DNA of 51,801 bases from Bacteroidota bacterium (GCA_018267365.1 JAFDYQ010000031.1:1-51801), one strand, 5' to 3'; positions 8,318 through 17,391 are shown, counted from the first letter of the stretch. Numbers and translations: made by a program. Notes: generated by a model from the sequence alone, not told the origin.

Positions 8318-9547
8318 ATGACCGCAGATACAGCCATCTCCCGTGCAGAATATTTAATGGAACTAGAGGAGCGCTATGGCGCTCACAACTATCACCCTAT
8401 ACCGGTAGTGCTGGAGCGCGGTCGTGGTGCTAATGTGTGGGATGTAGAAGGCAAAGTATACTATGACTTTCTCTCAGCGTACTCTGCTGTCAATCAGGGC
8501 CACTGCCATCCCCTGATCATTGATACCTTGAAAAAACAAGCCGATAAACTCACCCTGACCTCCCGTGCCTTTTATAACTCTGTGCTGGGAGAGTATGAGC
8601 GCTACATCCATGCATACTTTGGCTACGACAAGGTACTGCCTATGAATACGGGGGTGGAGGCCGTAGAGACAGCTATCAAACTGGCACGTCGGTGGGGCTA
8701 TGTGAAAAAAGGTATCCCTCAGGATCAGGCGAAGATCATCTTTGTAGAAGGCAACTTTCATGGTCGTACCATAGCGGCTATATCTGCCTCTACAGATCCG
8801 AGCAGCTACAGTGGTTTTGGCCCACAGGTACCAGGGTTTATCACCATTCCTTTTGACGATCTGAGTGCACTGGCGCGCGCCGTAGAGGATCCTACAGTGG
8901 CGGCATTTATAGTAGAGCCCATACAGGGCGAGGCCGGGGTAGCTGTGCCGCATGAGGGCTATCTGGCCAAGGCCTACGAGGTCTGCCGGATGAGCAATGT
9001 CCTTTTTGTGGCAGATGAAGTGCAGACCGGACTGGGCCGCACGGGCAAACTGCTCTGCTGTGACCATGAAGATGTAAGACCTGATATGGTCATACTCGGC
9101 AAGGCACTGAGCGGTGGTGTGCTACCGGTCTCAGCCGTGCTGGCAGATGATGATATCATGATGAATATACGCCCCGGAGAGCACGGCTCTACCTACGGTG
9201 GCAACCCTCTGGCATGCAAGGTGGCAATGAGCGCCCTGCAAGTGCTGAAAGATGAAAATATGATACAAAACGCCCACTACCTGGGAAAATACCTGAGACA
9301 GGAGCTGGCCAAAATCAAGCACCCCCTCATCAAACTCATACGTGGTAAAGGCCTGCTAAACGCCATAGTACTAGACACCACCAATGAAACCATGGGCTGG
9401 GACATCTGTGTACGCCTGGCCGCCAAGGGCCTGCTGGCCAAGCCTACCCACTCCTACATCATCCGCCTGGCACCGCCGCTGGTGATCACCAAAGAACAAA
9501 TAGACGACTGCATCCGCATCATACGCGAAACTTTTTTAGAGTTTTAA
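8318..9547 (+). CDS. rocD: Ornithine--oxo-acid transaminase
   Basis: 409 aa, normal full length. It is a class III PLP aminotransferase converting L-ornithine plus 2-oxoglutarate to glutamate-5-semialdehyde and glutamate, linking arginine and proline metabolism in the cytosol. Supporting motifs are [20 protein letters not shown] and [17 protein letters not shown] (typical of ornithine aminotransferase), [18 protein letters not shown], the [13 protein letters not shown] cofactor loop, and ILGKALSGG, whose lysine is the expected Schiff-base residue. The gene is monocistronic and followed by a strong terminator. Confidence 0.96.
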   Translation: MTADTAISRAEYLMELEERYGAHNYHPIPVVLERGRGANVWDVEGKVYYDFLSAYSAVNQGHCHPLIIDTLKKQADKLTLTSRAFYNSVLGEYERYIHAYFGYDKVLPMNTGVEAVETAIKLARRWGYVKKGIPQDQAKIIFVEGNFHGRTIAAISASTDPSSYSGFGPQVPGFITIPFDDLSALARAVEDPTVAAFIVEPIQGEAGVAVPHEGYLAKAYEVCRMSNVLFVADEVQTGLGRTGKLLCCDHEDVRPDMVILGKALSGGVLPVSAVLADDDIMMNIRPGEHGSTYGGNPLACKVAMSALQVLKDENMIQNAHYLGKYLRQELAKIKHPLIKLIRGKGLLNAIVLDTTNETMGWDICVRLAAKGLLAKPTHSYIIRLAPPLVITKEQIDDCIRIIRETFLEF

Positions 9548-9607
9548 TGCACTACGCTCCCGCCGCGAAGCGTTGCTTAGTTTTCAGGGTTAATTAGATT
9601 GACAACT

Positions 9608-9637
9608 GCCCCGGTCTCGTACCGGGGCTTTTATTTT
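9608..9637 (+). terminator. Rho-independent terminator of rocD
   Basis: GCCCCGGT (9608-9615) pairs perfectly with ACCGGGGC (9621-9628), followed by a T-rich run (TTTTATTTT). Confidence 0.88.
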
Positions 9638-9793
9638 AGACATGCTCCCCCTTGCCCATATTTTGTCACAAAAAAATATTTTTATAAGATAAAATGCAGA
9701 TATTTGTTTATACAAAACGATGCTGTATAATTGTCAAACTGAGCCTCCAAAAATTATTTTTACCTGATCCTCTTATACTTATATCCAGGTGAT

Positions 9794-9845
9794 GAAACAT
9801 TTTTTCACGAGGCTATTGACATGGCAAAGGTGGCACCTTATTTTA
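9794..9845 (+). promoter_or_regulatory. Candidate promoter and upstream element of beta-helix paralog 1
   Basis: GAAACATTTT (9794-9803), then TTGAC (9816-9820), then N20 after TTG to a TATTTTAAG-like -7 region at 9839. The same GAAACATTTT, with the same 22-nt offset to TTGAC and the same N20 spacing, precedes paralog 2 at 11220. The conserved geometry in otherwise diverged DNA argues that it is functional. Confidence 0.5.
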
Positions 9846-9901
9846 AGCATATAAACTTTAGTTAGAACCCCTTTAAATAAAACCTTCAAAAAATCCAAGT
9901 G

Positions 9902-11092
9902 ATGGCTACTATCAAGACCCTTTTTGCCGCCCTGCTGATCGCCCCGGCTATGACTGTGCTGGCGGGTGACTGCAATCCCCTGTCAGGCGAACTGAAGATA
10001 AGCAAGGATGATGGCGACTATGCCTCTATAGATGAGGCTGTATCTGCACTCAAGTGCGGCGGTGTGAATGGCCCGGTCACCTTCCTACTGGCAGATGGCC
10101 AGTATAACGAGCGTATAGACCTTTCCTACATACAGGGAGCATCAGCTCAGAATACGATCACATTTGAATCTGCCAGAGGCAATAACTCGAATGTGGTCCT
10201 CGCATCTACCTCTCCGGACGTGCCCTACACTGTGCGCCTGAATAATGCCTCTTACATCTCATTTGAAAACCTGACCATAGAAAATAAGACAGGCAATACC
10301 GGCAATACAGTGCGCCTGGATGGCCCTACGCGCAATATCACCTTTAAGAATGTGGTGCTAAATGGCAATGAGAGGCCTGCTACAGGCGCCAATAGTGCTG
10401 TGATCTACTCCACCTCAGACGCGGCAAAAAGTAATATCAGTTTTGAGGACTGCGAGGTAAACAACGGCAGCGTGGGTCTCTATAAGGGTGGCGCTGCAGA
10501 GGCAGATACCCGTACCTCTGTGACTGGTACTCTCTTCTTCAACCAGTATGAGAGCGCTATCTCCCTGACAGGCGAAAATGCACCTGTACTCAGCAATAAT
10601 GTGATCAGCACAGTATCAAATTACAAAAACTACAAGGCCATATCTCTGGACAAGGTGACCGGAAATCTGATAGTAAGTAATAATGTAGTGAATGCGGTAA
10701 ATGGTACTTACGGCCTGGCTATGAATAACTGCGAAGGCCTGGCCAATAACTTTGGTAGTGTGACCAACAACTCCCTGAATGTAGGTGGTAGCTCAGCTAT
10801 GTACGGTCTCTACCTGACAGGTACTACAGACAATATAGTCTTTAACTTTAATCGTGTGAAGCTGACTCCCGGTGGTGCCAGCGCGTCTAACCAGGCCTAC
10901 TACAAAAACACAGGTAGTGGTCAGAATATCAACCTGCTTAATAACATCTTCTTTGATCTCAACACCGGCGGCTATACTATCCTCGGCAATACATATAAGG
11001 ATTTCTTTAACCAACTACCATCTCAAAGCAACTCCTCTCTCAGTGTCTCTGCCAATGGCATCATGATAGAGAAAGTAACTCCTGCCAACTAA
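9902..11092 (+). CDS. Secreted right-handed beta-helix protein, paralog 1
   Basis: 396 aa from the ATG at 9902 (GTG at 9899 possible). Signal peptide MATIKTLFAALLIAPAMTVLAG, then CNPLSGELKI. A conserved opening (DDGDYASIDEAVSALKCGGV, GPVTFLLADGQYNERIDL) leads into many short parallel-beta coils with N-rich turns (ISFENLTIENKTGNTGN; VSNNVVNAVNGTYGLAMNN). This is the pattern of pectin-lyase-fold/parallel beta-helix proteins. There is no T9SS sorting domain; the protein ends SANGIMIEKVTPAN, shared with paralog 2. Such folds often bind or cleave polysaccharide, but no catalytic set is recognised. It is first of three tandem paralogs. Confidence 0.87.
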   Translation: MATIKTLFAALLIAPAMTVLAGDCNPLSGELKISKDDGDYASIDEAVSALKCGGVNGPVTFLLADGQYNERIDLSYIQGASAQNTITFESARGNNSNVVLASTSPDVPYTVRLNNASYISFENLTIENKTGNTGNTVRLDGPTRNITFKNVVLNGNERPATGANSAVIYSTSDAAKSNISFEDCEVNNGSVGLYKGGAAEADTRTSVTGTLFFNQYESAISLTGENAPVLSNNVISTVSNYKNYKAISLDKVTGNLIVSNNVVNAVNGTYGLAMNNCEGLANNFGSVTNNSLNVGGSSAMYGLYLTGTTDNIVFNFNRVKLTPGGASASNQAYYKNTGSGQNINLLNNIFFDLNTGGYTILGNTYKDFFNQLPSQSNSSLSVSANGIMIEKVTPAN

Positions 11093-11107
11093 TAAGTTTT
11101 ACATAAA

Positions 11108-11146
11108 AAAGAAAGTCCCGGCTACTGCAGCCGGGACTTTCTTTTT
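11108..11146 (+). terminator. Strong hairpin terminator after beta-helix paralog 1
   Basis: AAAGAAAGTCCCGGC (11108-11122) is perfectly complementary to GCCGGGACTTTCTTT (11130-11144), followed by further T residues. The A-rich 5' arm makes it potentially bidirectional. Confidence 0.9.
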
Positions 11147-11219
11147 GAGCCCATGTGCCACGGATATTGATTTTTACTTCCTGATTGTGAATAGTTTGAA
11201 AAATATTTCACGGGATTTT

Positions 11220-11272
11220 GAAACATTTTCCGGAGGAAGGCTTGACAAAAGTAATGAGGCGAACTACTTTGA
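11220..11272 (+). promoter_or_regulatory. Candidate promoter and upstream element of beta-helix paralog 2
   Basis: GAAACATTTT (11220-11229), TTGAC (11242-11246), then N20 and TACTTTGA (from 11265), one base short of the Bacteroidota -7 consensus TAnnTTTG. The order and spacing match the region upstream of paralog 1. Confidence 0.5.
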
Positions 11273-11323
11273 TAGTATCAATCAATCGCAGCCCTCTTTT
11301 CAAACCTTTCAATTTTCAAAAAA

Positions 11324-12517
11324 ATGTCAACTTTCAAAACACTCCTCGCAGCCCTGCTCATCTCTCCGGTCCTGACCATATCTGCTGCCTCCGGCTGCTC
11401 TGCCCTCTCAGGCGAGTACCACATCGGTGGCAGTGATGCAGACTACCCCACTATCGCGTCTGCTGTATCGGCCCTGCACTGTGGTGGCGTGAATGGACCT
11501 GTCACCTTTCTGATAGCAGATGGGCGCTACGCAGAGAAAGTAGAGCTAGGCGATATCTTTGGTATATCCGCACAAAATAATATCATCTTTGAATCTGAAA
11601 AGGGAAACAGCAATGATGTAGTGCTGGTATCCCCTACTCCTGATGCGGAGTATACCCTACGCCTCAGCAATGCCGCCTTCTTTTCCTTTGCCAATCTGAC
11701 TATAGACAATGCTACCGGATTTGCAGGCAATGCAGTAAAAATGGATGGTACTACCAGAAATATCAGGTTTCGCAATGTAGTCTTCAATGGTACAGAGCGC
11801 CAGAGCAATGGTGCCAATAACGCTGTGATATACTCTACAGCCAATGGTACAAAGAGCAATGTAAGCTTTGAAGACTGTGAAGTAAACAATGGCAGCGTAG
11901 GTATCTATAAAGGTGGTGCTGCTATCATGGATACGCGCACTACAGTGCAGGGTACATTGTTCTTCAATCAATATGAGAGTGCCATGAAGCTGAATAACGA
12001 GGCGGCTCCGGTAGTGAGCAACAATGTGATCAGCTCTATCTCTACCAGCAAGGACTACAAAGGTATAGCGCTGGATCATGTGACAGGCAATATGGTGATC
12101 AGCAATAATGTGATCAACTCTGTAAATGGCACCTATGGTATCTCACTGAATAATTGCGAAGGTCAGACAGACAACTATGGTACGATAGCTAATAACTCGG
12201 TAAACGTGGGCGGTGACGGTGCTATGTATGGCCTCTACCTTACAGGCTCCACTGATAATATTGTCTTTAACTTTAACCGTGTGAAACTGGCTACCTCAAA
12301 GGACAACAAGTCCGCTCAGGCATACTATACCAATAAGGCTACCGGTGCCAATATCAATGTGATGAATAACATCTTTTATGACCTCAGCACAGGCGGCTAT
12401 ACCGTACTAGGCAATACGTACAAAGATTTCTTTAACCAGCTGCCGGCACAGAGCAATGCCTCCCTCACCGTCTCTGCCAATGGTATCATGATCGAAAAGG
12501 TGACCCCGGCCAATTAA
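11324..12517 (+). CDS. Secreted right-handed beta-helix protein, paralog 2
   Basis: 397 aa. Signal peptide MSTFKTLLAALLISPVLTIS followed by AASGCSALSGEYHI. It is co-linear with paralog 1 over the full length. Shared landmarks are SALHCGGVNGPVTFLIADGR, SVGIYKGGAA, GTLFFNQYESAM, NFNRVKLA and YKDFFNQLPAQSN, and it ends with the same SANGIMIEKVTPAN. It is predicted to be a parallel beta-helix in the periplasm or outside the cell. It has its own promoter-like element and terminator, so it is an independent unit and not part of a single operon with its neighbours. No catalytic motif is identified. Confidence 0.87.
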   Translation: MSTFKTLLAALLISPVLTISAASGCSALSGEYHIGGSDADYPTIASAVSALHCGGVNGPVTFLIADGRYAEKVELGDIFGISAQNNIIFESEKGNSNDVVLVSPTPDAEYTLRLSNAAFFSFANLTIDNATGFAGNAVKMDGTTRNIRFRNVVFNGTERQSNGANNAVIYSTANGTKSNVSFEDCEVNNGSVGIYKGGAAIMDTRTTVQGTLFFNQYESAMKLNNEAAPVVSNNVISSISTSKDYKGIALDHVTGNMVISNNVINSVNGTYGISLNNCEGQTDNYGTIANNSVNVGGDGAMYGLYLTGSTDNIVFNFNRVKLATSKDNKSAQAYYTNKATGANINVMNNIFYDLSTGGYTVLGNTYKDFFNQLPAQSNASLTVSANGIMIEKVTPAN

Positions 12518-12553
12518 TTTGTTTTTTTTTGAAAGATTGATATGAGAAAGGTT

Positions 12554-12584
12554 AGGTTCCGCCGAAAAGCGGAACCTTTTATTT
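12554..12584 (+). terminator. Rho-independent terminator after beta-helix paralog 2
   Basis: AGGTTCCGC (12554-12562) pairs with GCGGAACCT (12569-12577) around a 6-nt loop, followed by TTTATTT. Confidence 0.88.
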
Positions 12585-12690
12585 GCCTATTAATCAAAAA
12601 TTTGCATCTTAGCGGTGGAACCTTTGGCGGAATTATTCGTTTTAAACAGGACGGTATGCCGCCCCCAGCAGCTGTCGCGACTGATACAAG

Positions 12691-13893
12691 ATGCACAACC
12701 CAATACATCTGAGAGTATTCCTTTTTACCCTCCTGAATATGGCCATGACTGTGGCATACGCCGGAGACTGCTCCCCTCTGTCAGGTGAGATCAGGATCGG
12801 CAAAGATGAAACCGACTACCAAACCGTAGCAGAAGCAGTAGCCGCCCTGAAGTGTGGTGGTGTGAGCGGACCTGTCACTTTTTTGATAGAGGATGGTACC
12901 TATCCGGAGAAGCTGGACCTGAGCGCCATCACGGGTGTCTCTGCTCAAAATACGGTGAGCTTTGAGTCAGCACGTGGCAATGGCTCAGAAGTAGTGATCA
13001 CCTCCTCCTCGCCTGATGCAGAGTATACTCTCCGGGTGTATAGCGCCAGCAATATTTCTTTCTCCAACATCACGATAGAAAACCGGACTGGCCATACCGG
13101 CAATACGGTAAAACTGGACGGTGCCTGCCGCAAGATACGGTTCAATAATGTTTCCTTTAATGGTATGGAGCACTCTACCACAGGGGCCAATAATGCTGTG
13201 ATCTATAGTACAGCAGGGGACGCAAAAAGTGATATTTCCTTTGAAGACTGCTCTATCAATAATGGCAGTGTCGGAATCTATAAAGGAGGTACAGGACCTC
13301 AGGATACAAGAACAAATATCACCGGCTGTCTTTTCTTCAATCAGTATGAAGGTGCGATCACTCTGTACAACGAAAAATCACCTGTACTGACCAATAACGT
13401 GATCAGCTCAGTATCTACTTATAAGGAATTTCGAGGACTGTACCTCAATGATATCAAGCCCTACATGGTAGTGAGCAATAATGTGATCAATGCGGTAAAC
13501 GGTGTGTACGGCATAGTACTGAATAACTGCGAGGGGACGCCAGAACAATACGCCACACTGTCCAACAATGCCGTGAACGTAGGTGGCGATGGAACGATGT
13601 ATGGCATCTACCTGAATGGGAGCACAGATAATGTAGTGCTGAATTTTAACCGCATCAAGCTGACACCTGCCAAGGTCAATGCAGCCAATCAGAGCTTTTA
13701 TAAAAACGTAGGCACAGGGGCCAATATCAATCTGCTCAATGATATTTTCTTTGACCTCAATACAGGAGGCTATACGATCATAGGTAATACGTACAAAGAC
13801 TTCTTCAATCAGCTCCCCGCACAAAGCAATCCATCCCTCAATATGGGCGCTAACGGTATATCTATAGAGAAGGTGATGCCTGCCGAAAAATAG
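12691..13893 (+). CDS. Secreted right-handed beta-helix protein, paralog 3
   Basis: 400 aa. The hydrophobic leader (LRVFLFTLLNMAMTVAYAG) precedes the conserved start DCSPLSGEIRI. The body is co-linear with the other two paralogs: KCGGVSGPVTFLIEDGTYPE, NNAVIYSTAGDAKSDISFED, SVGIYKGGTGPQDTRTNITG and YKDFFNQLPAQSN. It ends slightly differently (ANGISIEKVMPAEK). Its upstream region lacks the GAAACATTTT element shared by paralogs 1 and 2, so its regulation may differ. No clear terminator hairpin follows directly. Function is unknown beyond the beta-helix fold. Confidence 0.87.
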   Translation: MHNPIHLRVFLFTLLNMAMTVAYAGDCSPLSGEIRIGKDETDYQTVAEAVAALKCGGVSGPVTFLIEDGTYPEKLDLSAITGVSAQNTVSFESARGNGSEVVITSSSPDAEYTLRVYSASNISFSNITIENRTGHTGNTVKLDGACRKIRFNNVSFNGMEHSTTGANNAVIYSTAGDAKSDISFEDCSINNGSVGIYKGGTGPQDTRTNITGCLFFNQYEGAITLYNEKSPVLTNNVISSVSTYKEFRGLYLNDIKPYMVVSNNVINAVNGVYGIVLNNCEGTPEQYATLSNNAVNVGGDGTMYGIYLNGSTDNVVLNFNRIKLTPAKVNAANQSFYKNVGTGANINLLNDIFFDLNTGGYTIIGNTYKDFFNQLPAQSNPSLNMGANGISIEKVMPAEK

Positions 13894-14023
13894 CGAGTGG
13901 CATAAAGCCTGAATAACACGGCGAAAAACTGTATCTTCCTTTTTTATTATTACCGCAAAAGGAGCAATTTAGCCACGGAACTTATTCGCTCCGATTGCGT
14001 TTAAGCTATAAGACCCACTAGCA

Positions 14024-14479
14024 ATGACTGAAATAATCCCGAACAAGGGTAAAAGGCGGAAAAGGCTACTCCTGGTAGAGGACAATCCCGGAGATATACG
14101 CCTGACCCAGGAGGCTATCAAAGAGTGCAGGATAGAGATAGATATGGACGTGATCTCTGATGGTGACAAGGTGATGCCCTTCCTCAATAAAGAAGGTGAG
14201 TATAGCACTGCTGAGCGCCCTGATATCATCATGCTGGACCTGAACCTGCCCAAGCGCAATGGTATAGAGATACTGCGTGAGATCAAGTCCTCCCCCAAGC
14301 TGAAACGCATACCTGTGGTAGCCGTGACTACCTCTGAGGCAGACCACGATATCTTTAAGGCCTATGACACACATGCAAATGCATATATCCTGAAGCCGGT
14401 AGACTTCGACGATTTTACCCGCGTAATACAGCAGATGGATGCCTTTTGGTTTAAGACCGTCAAACTCTCTCTAGAATAG
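14024..14479 (+). CDS. Single-domain response regulator (Rcp1-like receiver)
   Basis: 151 aa, one CheY-like receiver domain with no output domain. Key residues: acidic pair E19/D20 (LLLVEDNPGD), phospho-acceptor D72 (IIMLDLNLPKRNG), the T/S in VAVTTSEAD (~T103), and K124 (YILKPVDF). The NPGDIRLTQEA and DLNLPKRNG wording is typical of the Rcp1 family that pairs with phytochrome or other histidine kinases. Six nucleotides separate it from the next response regulator, so they are co-expressed. No histidine kinase is encoded nearby, so the kinase must be elsewhere. Confidence 0.93.
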   Translation: MTEIIPNKGKRRKRLLLVEDNPGDIRLTQEAIKECRIEIDMDVISDGDKVMPFLNKEGEYSTAERPDIIMLDLNLPKRNGIEILREIKSSPKLKRIPVVAVTTSEADHDIFKAYDTHANAYILKPVDFDDFTRVIQQMDAFWFKTVKLSLE

Positions 14480-14485
14480 TAACCA

Positions 14486-15238
14486 ATGGATAAGCAGGAA
14501 CTCAAAGTACTACTGATAGAGGACAATGCAGGTGATGCATTCCTGATCAAGTTTTATCTCGGCGAGTCTATGTCACCGCGGTTCAACTTCTTTCACGGCG
14601 ACTGTATGAAGGCAGCATACGAACTGCTCGATACCAATCAGTTTGACATCATCCTTATGGACCTGAACCTGCCTGATAGCGTGGGGCTCGATACCATAAA
14701 AAAACTACTGGAAAAGTACCCCAACAATCTCGTCGTAGTGCTCACGGGTCTGGTAGATGAGAAGGTGGGACTGGAGACTGTACGCTATGGGGCCCAGGAT
14801 TTTCTGGTGAAAGGTAAATTTGATGGCAAGGTACTGATCTCGTCTATCATGTTTGCCTTTGAGCGTTTCAATCTCAATAAGCAGCTCTCCAGCGTAGCCT
14901 CCGAGCTCAATAAAGGTGAAGAGCGCTTTGCCAATATACAAATGCTCTATAATGCCGGATACATAGAGGTAGACCTGGCGCGACGCACAGTATATCACTC
15001 CGCTCCTCTGCTGAAGCTGCTAAACCAGCCTACAGACAAAGCCTACTGGACGATAGAGGAGACTATGGCCAATGTACTGGATGTAGACCGCATCATCGAG
15101 GAGGGCAGGGCGTCGTTTAGAGATAATCATGTCACAGAGGTAAAATTCGGCTACAAAACCTACACTAACGGCGACCTCAAGGTGCGCTGGGCCAAAGTGG
15201 GTGAAGACAAGATCATCGGGACGATTTTCCCGGCTTAG
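14486..15238 (+). CDS. Response regulator with C-terminal PAS-like domain
   Basis: 250 aa. The receiver domain spans residues ~5-125: IEDNAGD (acidic pair E12/D13), phospho-acceptor D59 (ILMDLNLPDSVGL), VVLTGL, and K109 (DFLVKGKFDG). A linker with helical character (ERFNLNKQLSSVASELNKGE) leads to a ~100-residue domain (NAGYIEVDLARRTVYHSAPL through KIIGTIFPA) that looks like a degenerate PAS fold. There is no DNA-binding or kinase domain. It may relay signals through protein contacts to a separate kinase or phosphorelay. It is co-transcribed with the upstream single-domain regulator. Confidence 0.88.
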   Translation: MDKQELKVLLIEDNAGDAFLIKFYLGESMSPRFNFFHGDCMKAAYELLDTNQFDIILMDLNLPDSVGLDTIKKLLEKYPNNLVVVLTGLVDEKVGLETVRYGAQDFLVKGKFDGKVLISSIMFAFERFNLNKQLSSVASELNKGEERFANIQMLYNAGYIEVDLARRTVYHSAPLLKLLNQPTDKAYWTIEETMANVLDVDRIIEEGRASFRDNHVTEVKFGYKTYTNGDLKVRWAKVGEDKIIGTIFPA

Positions 15239-15337
15239 TGGTTGGCATTATACCCCGCTATCTATGGAAGGCAATATTTTCTGAGATTACTTAATCTTAG
15301 GGGCAGTCGGGATTCGATGATCGTCATAGTCGACGCA

Positions 15338-16213
15338 TTACACCAGATGCCTCTCCGCATGATACGAGGAGCGCACCATGGGCCCAGACTCCACATAGCG
15401 GAAGCCTTTCTCCAGGCCGATCCTCTTATACTCAGCAAACTGATCAGGTGATACATATCGCTGCACAGACAGGTGCTGGCGCGTAGGCTGGAGGTATTGG
15501 CCCAGTGTGAGGATATCTACACCTGCGCCACGCAGGTCGTCCATGGCCTCATAGATCTCCTCATCTGTTTCGCCGAGGCCCAGCATGATACCAGACTTAG
15601 TGCGCTCTATGCCGCCATCCTTGAGCCGTTGCAGCACCTCTATGCTGCGCTCGTAGCGCGCCTGCACACGCACCTCACGGGTCAGGCGCTTGACTGTCTC
15701 GATATTGTGAGATACTACTTCCGGCTTTACATCTATGACCTGCTGCAGGTTCTCCCATTTGCCTGCAAAATCACCTATCAGCGTCTCCATCGTGACACCC
15801 GGCGCATGGCGGCGTATGGCACGGATCGTAGCAGCCCATATCTTGGCACCACCGTCAGTCAGGTCATCACGGTCCACAGAGGTGATCACCACATGCTGCA
15901 GGCCCATCAGCTTCACAGACTCGGCCACGCGCAGCGGCTCTGTGATGTCTACATTCTCAGGCTTGCCCGTAGCTACATTGCAAAACATGCACGAGCGTGT
16001 ACAAACGTTCCCTAGTATCATCAGCGTGGCCGTACCTGCGCCCCAGCACTCCGTCTGATTTGGGCACTGGCCACTCTCGCAGATAGTGTGCAGCCGGTTA
16101 TCCTTTATATTCTTCTTGACATCAGAGTATTCCACACCAGACGGCAACTTGATCTTCAGCCATTCCGGTTTAGGCACTCGTTTGCTTTCTAGAGGTGTGA
16201 TCGTATCAGACAT
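15338..16213 (-). CDS. lipA: Lipoyl synthase
   Basis: 291 aa, normal length. It is a radical-SAM enzyme inserting two sulfurs into protein-bound octanoyl groups to form lipoate for the pyruvate and 2-oxoglutarate dehydrogenase complexes and the glycine cleavage system. The auxiliary cluster motif is C45-x4-C50-x5-C56 ([12 protein letters not shown]). The radical-SAM motif is C71-x3-C75-x2-C78 (CTRSCMFC). The C-terminal RSSYHAE supplies the conserved serine ligand. A good two-box promoter lies directly upstream at 16233-16263. The gene stands alone on the minus strand. Confidence 0.97.
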   Translation of the reverse strand: MSDTITPLESKRVPKPEWLKIKLPSGVEYSDVKKNIKDNRLHTICESGQCPNQTECWGAGTATLMILGNVCTRSCMFCNVATGKPENVDITEPLRVAESVKLMGLQHVVITSVDRDDLTDGGAKIWAATIRAIRRHAPGVTMETLIGDFAGKWENLQQVIDVKPEVVSHNIETVKRLTREVRVQARYERSIEVLQRLKDGGIERTKSGIMLGLGETDEEIYEAMDDLRGAGVDILTLGQYLQPTRQHLSVQRYVSPDQFAEYKRIGLEKGFRYVESGPMVRSSYHAERHLV

Positions 16214-16232
16214 ACTTTTGACTAACAGGTTC

Positions 16233-16263
16233 CAAAACTACGCTAAAGCTAGTGGCTTTTCAA
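16233..16263 (-). promoter_or_regulatory. Bacteroidota-type promoter of lipA
   Basis: Read on the minus strand: TTG (16263-16261), N20, TAGTTTTG (16240-16233). This fits TTG-N(17-23)-TAnnTTTG. The lipA start codon is about 20 nt downstream. Confidence 0.72.
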
Positions 16264-16316
16264 ACAAGACTAAAATCAGCTCCTAAAAAGTATCCTAAAA
16301 GATACCTGATACCCCT

Positions 16317-16343
16317 TTGCAGGTAAATTTTGATATACATTTG
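16317..16343 (+). promoter_or_regulatory. Candidate promoter of SCO-cytochrome c pair
   Basis: TTG (16317-16319), N16, TACATTTG (16336-16343). The -7 box is an exact match; spacing is one base shorter than usual. The chosen ATG is only 7 nt past the -7 box, implying a very short or absent leader if this is the promoter. Confidence 0.5.
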
Positions 16344-16349
16344 CCTGCT

Positions 16350-16982
16350 ATGAAGTGGCACCTCATTCTTTGCGCTGCAATGCTGCTATCGCTCTCGTCA
16401 TGCAAGCCCCCCCCGGAGCCAAAAGTAAAAGTATTGGGAGAGACACTCGTATACCATCAGACTATAGACGGTCAGGTGCGGTATGACACTGTGACTGCAG
16501 TGATACCTCAGTTTCACTTTATAGACCAATATGGACACCAGGTAGATACGGGCACTATATCCGGCCATGTGTATGTGGTAGACTTCTTCTTTACCCACTG
16601 CCCCTCTATCTGCCCCAAGATGAAAGCCGAACTGCACAAAGTCTATGAAAAATACAGTGATAAGGGTGTCCTGATCCTGTCACACAGCATAGACCCTGAG
16701 CGGGATACTTTTCCTGCACTGAGGCTTTATGCAGAGAAACTGAATATAGATAATAACAAGTGGCTCTTTCTCACGGGGGACCATGATAGCATTTACGCTA
16801 TGGCAGACCGCTATCTGGCCTATGCCAAAGAAGACAAAGAGTCTCCCGGTGGCTTTGTGCATGACGGCAACTTCATACTGGTAGATAAAAAGCGCCATAT
16901 ACGTGGCTACTATGATGGTACTACGGACGAGGGCACTGAGAAAATGATGAGCGACATCGAACTCCTGCTCCATGAAAAGTAA
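16350..16982 (+). CDS. SCO1/SenC family copper-chaperone lipoprotein
   Basis: 210 aa from the ATG at 16350. An upstream in-frame codon at 16317 would place extra residues before the signal peptide and overlap the promoter. Lipoprotein signal MKWHLILCAAMLLSLSSC with Cys18. A thioredoxin-like fold follows with the SCO copper site C84-xxx-C88 (FTHCPSICPKM) and distal H171 (GGFVHDGNF). SCO proteins deliver copper to or reduce the CuA centre of cytochrome oxidase. The 3' end overlaps the cytochrome c gene by 11 nt, suggesting translational coupling. Confidence 0.93.
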   Translation: MKWHLILCAAMLLSLSSCKPPPEPKVKVLGETLVYHQTIDGQVRYDTVTAVIPQFHFIDQYGHQVDTGTISGHVYVVDFFFTHCPSICPKMKAELHKVYEKYSDKGVLILSHSIDPERDTFPALRLYAEKLNIDNNKWLFLTGDHDSIYAMADRYLAYAKEDKESPGGFVHDGNFILVDKKRHIRGYYDGTTDEGTEKMMSDIELLLHEK

Positions 16983-17391
16983 GTTCCTGCGCATAATATT
17001 GATCGTAGTGCCTCTTGGCTGTATTTCCTTCTTTTTGTATATGACTTTTTTTCACTCGGCATATGACCATCCAGGCAGGTATGTATATCTGGACCACTGC
17101 TCCTCCTGCCACGGAGAGAAAGGCGAGGGTATACAGCAGCTAGTACCGCCACTGGCCGACGCAGACCTCGCTCGTGAGCAGTTTGACTCGCTGCCCTGCT
17201 GGATACTCGCGGGTACGAACAGGCCGATGATAGTCAATGGCAAAACATACGACCAGCCTATGTACCCTACTGCTATGACCGATATAGAGATGACCAATCT
17301 CCTGAACTACCTGGCCAGCGATATGGTGCACGCGAAACGACAATACAAGTCAGATGCTGTGATCAAAATGATGCAGCGCTGCAGACCATAA
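16972..17391 (+). CDS. Membrane-anchored mono-haem cytochrome c
   Basis: 139 aa. An N-terminal hydrophobic anchor (residues ~6-27, LRIILIVVPLGCISFFLYMT) precedes a class I cytochrome c domain with C43-SS-C46-H47 (CSSCHGEKGEG). The candidate distal Met is in YDQPMYPTAMTDIEMTNLL, a typical cytochrome c ending. It is predicted to sit in the periplasm on the inner membrane. The ATG lies inside the end of the SCO gene (overlap 16972-16982), so the two are almost certainly co-expressed and linked to respiration. Confidence 0.92.
   Translation: MKSKFLRIILIVVPLGCISFFLYMTFFHSAYDHPGRYVYLDHCSSCHGEKGEGIQQLVPPLADADLAREQFDSLPCWILAGTNRPMIVNGKTYDQPMYPTAMTDIEMTNLLNYLASDMVHAKRQYKSDAVIKMMQRCRP

Noticed and set aside
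11145..11436. Two overlapping frames of 72-76 codons before and into beta-helix paralog 2
   Set aside because: They overlap the promoter region and the start of a real gene in another frame.
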